This document shows positions 61,070 to 64,000 of a stretch of 64,000 bases of DNA, piece by piece; position 1 is the stretch's first letter, and each line of letters begins with the position of its first letter. A model generated the notes under the pieces. It ran no database searches. It was not told the origin of the DNA and was given only the letters and a program-made list of their open reading frames with translations. The translations under genes and the position numbers were made by a program. This stretch comes from Vibrio sp. 10N.286.49.B1 (GTDB lineage Bacteria; Pseudomonadota; Gammaproteobacteria; Enterobacterales; Vibrionaceae): NCBI RefSeq assembly GCF_002873335.1, contig NZ_MCUW01000014.1:1-64000 (forward strand), given 5' to 3'.

Positions 61070-62849
61070 TCTATTGCAAAACAGTGTCATCTTTCTTTCT
61101 GCCGCTGTTGTTGCCGTCCCGATTGCTCAAAGGCTCGGTTTAGGGTCGGTACTTGGTTATTTACTGGCTGGTGTTGCGATTGGCCCGTGGGGGCTTGGCC
61201 TTATCAGCGATGTCGATGAAATCCTGCATTTTGCAGAGTTTGGCGTGGTATTGCTGCTGTTTTTGATTGGCTTAGAGCTTAACCCCAAGAAACTATGGCA
61301 AATGCGTGTTCCTATTTTGGGGCTCGGAGGGGCACAGGTGGTGGTGACCACCATGGTGCTATCGGGGATTGCATCTTTATTTGGTCTGAGTTGGCAAACC
61401 AGTTTAGCGATCGGTATGGGGTTGGCGTTATCGTCGACGGCGATTGCTCTAAAGGTGATTGAAGAACAAGGGTTAGAAGGGGGGGAAACGGGGCAATCTG
61501 GTTTTGCAGTGTTGTTATTTCAAGATATCGCCGTGATTCCAATGTTGGCGCTGTTACCGCTGTTAGCGGGCAACACATCAGGGAATTGGGCCGATATTGC
61601 TTGGATGTTTGCCGGCATAGTGGGTTTACTAGTTGGTGGCCACTTCTTGATTCGTCCGTTATTTCGCTACGTCCTTATGAGTGGGGTGCGAGAGCTATTT
61701 ACTGTCACGGCGTTGTTGCTGGTGGTGGGGATTGCCGTGTTCATGCAAAAGCTTGGGTTGTCGATGGCGTTGGGTACGTTTCTGGCTGGCGTGTTGTTGG
61801 CAGAGAGTGAATATCGTCATGAGTTAGAGGTAGCGATTGAGCCATTCAAAGGGCTGCTGCTTGGGCTGTTTTTCATCGCCGTTGGCATGGCGGTCAATCT
61901 GGGATTATTGGTTTCGGAGCCACTAAAAGTATTGATGGCGGTCGCTGCACTTGTCGTGATCAAAGGCTTATTGCTGTACGTTTTGGCGCGACTGTTTGGT
62001 ATTAGACCCAAAGCACGAAGTAAAATGGCGGCAATCTTGAGTCAAGGGGGGGAGTTTGCGTTTGTCATTTTTACGGCGGCCAGTGCGCAAGGGTTGTTAT
62101 CAATTGAAGAGTCGGCTTTTCTGTTGGTGGTCGTCAGTTTGTCGATGGTGACGACACCATTGCTTTTGATGGGGCAGAAAAAATGGTTCGAAATGTCACT
62201 CAACAATACCGAGGAAGCCTCGTTGGAAAGCGATGTTCATGATCGAGAGCCCAAAGTTATCATCGCTGGATTCGGTCGTTTTGGGCAAATTGTTGGTCGT
62301 TTGATGTATGCCAATAAGGTGAGAATTACGGTGCTTGAGAGTGATGCAAGCCAGATACATTTACTCCGAAAATATGGCTATAAAGTGTTTTACGGCGATG
62401 CGACGCAACTCGATTTATTGCGTGCCGCGGGAGCGGATAAAGCAGAGGCCATTGTGGTCTGTACGGATTCACCAGAAGAGATCATGAACGTGGTGGATAT
62501 TTGTCATACGCACTTCCCAAAACTCAAGGTATTGGCTCGTGCTCGAAGCCGTGTTGAGGCGTATCAGCTTATGAATCATGGTGTGAGTAAGTACTCACGA
62601 GAAACCTTCTTGGGTGCGCTAGATCTGGGGCGACAAACCTTGATCGAACTGGGTTTTCATCCGTACGAGGCCAAGCGCGCCGAAGCACATTTTAAAAAGC
62701 TAGATAACGCGATGCTGAAAGAGCTGTTGCCTCAACATAATGAAGACGCTCAATTGGCGCAGCGTTCGAAAGAAGCACGTAAAGAATTAGAAGAAATTTT
62801 TGGCAGAGAAATGGAAAATGATCGCCAATCAAGAAATTTTTGGGATTAA
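61053..62849 (+). CDS. kefB: Glutathione-regulated potassium efflux protein KefB
   Basis: K+/H+ antiporter gated by glutathione adducts; protects against electrophiles by cytoplasmic acidification. The CPA2 membrane domain covers about 1-375 with the ion-site segment ALSSTAIALKVIEE, then a linker and an RCK/KTN domain (FGRFGQIVGRLM, about 405-530) that senses glutathione. 598 residues from the ATG at 61053, 8 nt after AGGAG; GTG 61047 and ATG 61059 are alternatives. Confidence 0.94.
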   Translation: MAMTSDLLQNSVIFLSAAVVAVPIAQRLGLGSVLGYLLAGVAIGPWGLGLISDVDEILHFAEFGVVLLLFLIGLELNPKKLWQMRVPILGLGGAQVVVTTMVLSGIASLFGLSWQTSLAIGMGLALSSTAIALKVIEEQGLEGGETGQSGFAVLLFQDIAVIPMLALLPLLAGNTSGNWADIAWMFAGIVGLLVGGHFLIRPLFRYVLMSGVRELFTVTALLLVVGIAVFMQKLGLSMALGTFLAGVLLAESEYRHELEVAIEPFKGLLLGLFFIAVGMAVNLGLLVSEPLKVLMAVAALVVIKGLLLYVLARLFGIRPKARSKMAAILSQGGEFAFVIFTAASAQGLLSIEESAFLLVVVSLSMVTTPLLLMGQKKWFEMSLNNTEEASLESDVHDREPKVIIAGFGRFGQIVGRLMYANKVRITVLESDASQIHLLRKYGYKVFYGDATQLDLLRAAGADKAEAIVVCTDSPEEIMNVVDICHTHFPKLKVLARARSRVEAYQLMNHGVSKYSRETFLGALDLGRQTLIELGFHPYEAKRAEAHFKKLDNAMLKELLPQHNEDAQLAQRSKEARKELEEIFGREMENDRQSRNFWD

Positions 62850-62867
62850 CCCCAGTTAGGAAGCAAA

Positions 62868-63071
62868 ATGACGCGTATTAAAAAAAGATTTATCGCGGGC
62901 GCAAGTTGCCCTAAGTGTTCCACTCAAGACAGCCTGCGCTGGTGGATAGAAAATAATGTTGAGTGGGTTGAGTGTGTTGAGTGTGAATTTTTAGAGCAGC
63001 GCACCCCACAATCGGTCGAAAAAAGTGAGCGAGGCGAAGAGGCATTAATTGGCATTTTTAAGCCTGAGTGA
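62868..63071 (+). CDS. yheV: YheV family zinc-ribbon protein
   Basis: 67 residues with two Cys pairs (CPKC and CVEC) forming a zinc ribbon. Function unknown. It follows kefB by 18 nt, as in E. coli kefG-kefB-yheV. Confidence 0.93.
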   Translation: MTRIKKRFIAGASCPKCSTQDSLRWWIENNVEWVECVECEFLEQRTPQSVEKSERGEEALIGIFKPE

Positions 63072-63171
63072 TTGAGTTTCTAAATTTCGTCCCCATAATG
63101 TGCACATAAGCCGCACAAGCGGTGATTATTTTGTGAGGCATCGCCTCAAGTGCCAATCCTTTGGAGTTCAC

Positions 63172-63765
63172 ATGAAAATTGCTAAGAACGTAGTCGTTAG
63201 CGTCGCATACCAAGTAAAAACTGAAGACGGTGTTGTTGTTGATCAATCAACAGTTGAAGCCCCGCTTGATTACCTTCACGGTCACAACAACCTGATCGTA
63301 GGTTTGGAAAAAGAGCTAGAAGGCAAGGAAGTCGGTAGCAAATTCACTTCTGTTGTTGCGTCTGAAGAAGCGTACGGCGAGTACAATGATGCACTAGTAC
63401 AGCGCGTTCCAGCAGATGTATTCCAAGGTGTTGACGTGATTGAAGTCGGTATGCGCTTTTTAGCGGACACAGACCAGGGTCCTATCCCAGTTGAAATCAC
63501 GGAAGTTGATGGCGACGAAGTCGTGGTTGACGGAAACCATATGCTTGCAGGTCAGACACTCACGTTTGATGTTGAAGTTGTAGCAATGCGTGAAGCAACA
63601 GCGGAAGAAGCTGAGCACGGTCATATTCATCAAGAAGGTGGCTGTGGTCACGATCACGACCATGATCATGAAGGTGGTTGTTGTGGTGGTGGCGATCACG
63701 ACCATGGTGAGAAAGCTGAGAAGAAAGAAGGCTGCTGCGGTGGCGGCGGTTGTGGCTCTCACTAA
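63172..63765 (+). CDS. slyD: FKBP-type peptidyl-prolyl isomerase SlyD
   Basis: Proline isomerase, chaperone and nickel-binding protein that helps hydrogenase maturation. FKBP half-domains (about 1-65 and 130-145) flank the insert-in-flap chaperone domain. From about residue 150 comes a His/Cys/Gly-rich metal tail (HDHDHDHEGGCCGGG and a final CCGGGGCGSH). 197 residues (E. coli 196). The ATG at 63172 has GGAG upstream. Confidence 0.96.
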   Translation: MKIAKNVVVSVAYQVKTEDGVVVDQSTVEAPLDYLHGHNNLIVGLEKELEGKEVGSKFTSVVASEEAYGEYNDALVQRVPADVFQGVDVIEVGMRFLADTDQGPIPVEITEVDGDEVVVDGNHMLAGQTLTFDVEVVAMREATAEEAEHGHIHQEGGCGHDHDHDHEGGCCGGGDHDHGEKAEKKEGCCGGGGCGSH

Positions 63766-63825
63766 TTCATCGAATTTTTAGAAAGTATCACTTCTTGTAA
63801 GTGCACTTTTTAATATCAATGACAT

Positions 63826-63860
63826 CAAAGGCCTCCCAAATGGGAGGCCTTTGTGTTTTT
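63826..63860 (+). terminator. Intrinsic terminator of slyD
   Basis: Perfect 12-bp stem CAAAGGCCTCCC (63826-63837) with its complement (63842-63853), 4-nt loop, then TGTTTTT. Confidence 0.9.
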
Positions 63861-63898
63861 ATGGTTTTTATTTGGACAGAGCTTAGAGGAATCAAAGG

Positions 63899-64000
63899 AT
63901 GACGATGTCTTTTTCTATCGCGATTCATGGCGGAGCGGGCACCATCTTGCCAGAGCAAATGTCGCCTCAATTAAAACAAGATATTCTTGAGACACTGTCG
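63899..64000 (+). CDS. iaaA: Isoaspartyl peptidase / L-asparaginase, N-terminal fragment (cut by window end)
   Basis: Only the first 34 codons are present: MTMSFSIAIHGGAGTILPEQ and onward. IAIHGGAGTI is the conserved start of plant-type asparaginases, Ntn-hydrolases that self-cleave at a Thr further downstream (outside the window). AGAGGA lies 8 nt before the ATG at 63899; a second ATG is at 63905. Confidence 0.85.
   Translation, partial: MTMSFSIAIHGGAGTILPEQMSPQLKQDILETLS

Overview
The window is about 64 kb of a Vibrionaceae chromosome, from Vibrio or a close relative. Diagnostic features are AphA (the low-cell-density quorum-sensing regulator) beside ppc, an ArgH-ArgA fusion, the pilMNOPQ cluster between mrcA and aroK, a DamX with an N-terminal ATPase domain, and an Xds-type nuclease with a GlyGly-CTERM tail. 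From memory, the gene order follows the V. cholerae chromosome I blocks around hslVU-priA-met and ppc-arg-oxyR-pil-aro-dam-ast-crp. I see no insertion sequence, prophage, integron, CRISPR array, rRNA or tRNA. This is core chromosome and nearly every gene belongs to a known family.

Layout. 0-6.5 kb, minus strand: priA, cytR, ftsN, hslV, hslU. 6.9-8.8 kb, plus: rpmE and a short malic enzyme. 9-14.6 kb: the methionine block, with metJ divergent from metB-metL, then metF. 14.8-18.3 kb, minus: aphA and ppc. 18.6-25.3 kb: arginine biosynthesis, argE divergent from argCBG and argH(A). 25.7-29 kb: a redox block with a dihydrolipoamide-dehydrogenase-like flavoprotein, a peroxiredoxin-glutaredoxin hybrid and divergent oxyR. 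29.3-36.4 kb: mrcA (PBP1a) divergent from pilMNOPQ. 36.6-43.6 kb: aroK, aroB, damX, dam, rpe, gph, trpS. 43.9-46.5 kb: the secreted nuclease. 46.6-52.4 kb: pabA, then argD-astA-astD and a DUF1338 gene. 52.4-55.7 kb, minus: crp, prkB, yheU, yheT. 55.7-57.8 kb: a MocR-type regulator divergent from a LysE exporter. 57.9-63.8 kb: a TIGR02444 gene, yheS, kefG-kefB, yheV and slyD. The window ends inside an isoaspartyl peptidase/asparaginase gene.

Regulation is unusually readable. There is a sigma-32-type promoter before hslVU, MetJ boxes before metB and metF, ArgR box pairs on a 21-bp pitch before argC/argE, argH and argD, a 37-bp OxyR tetramer site between the hybrid peroxiredoxin and oxyR, a perfect CRP core before cytR, and a perfect 16-bp palindrome between the MocR gene and its exporter. 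Many genes end in clear intrinsic terminators.

The least explained material is intergenic. Four short-period tandem repeats (5-7 bp units) each lie just 3' of a gene end. Longer-unit triplicates (15, 18 and 21 bp) lie upstream of damX, prkB and argD. A possible small RNA lies 3' of argH, where E. coli carries oxyS. The DUF1338 protein in the arginine-catabolic cluster and the cysteine-rich tail of the flavoprotein are the most interesting protein-level loose ends. I did not find a convincing new defence or mobile system.
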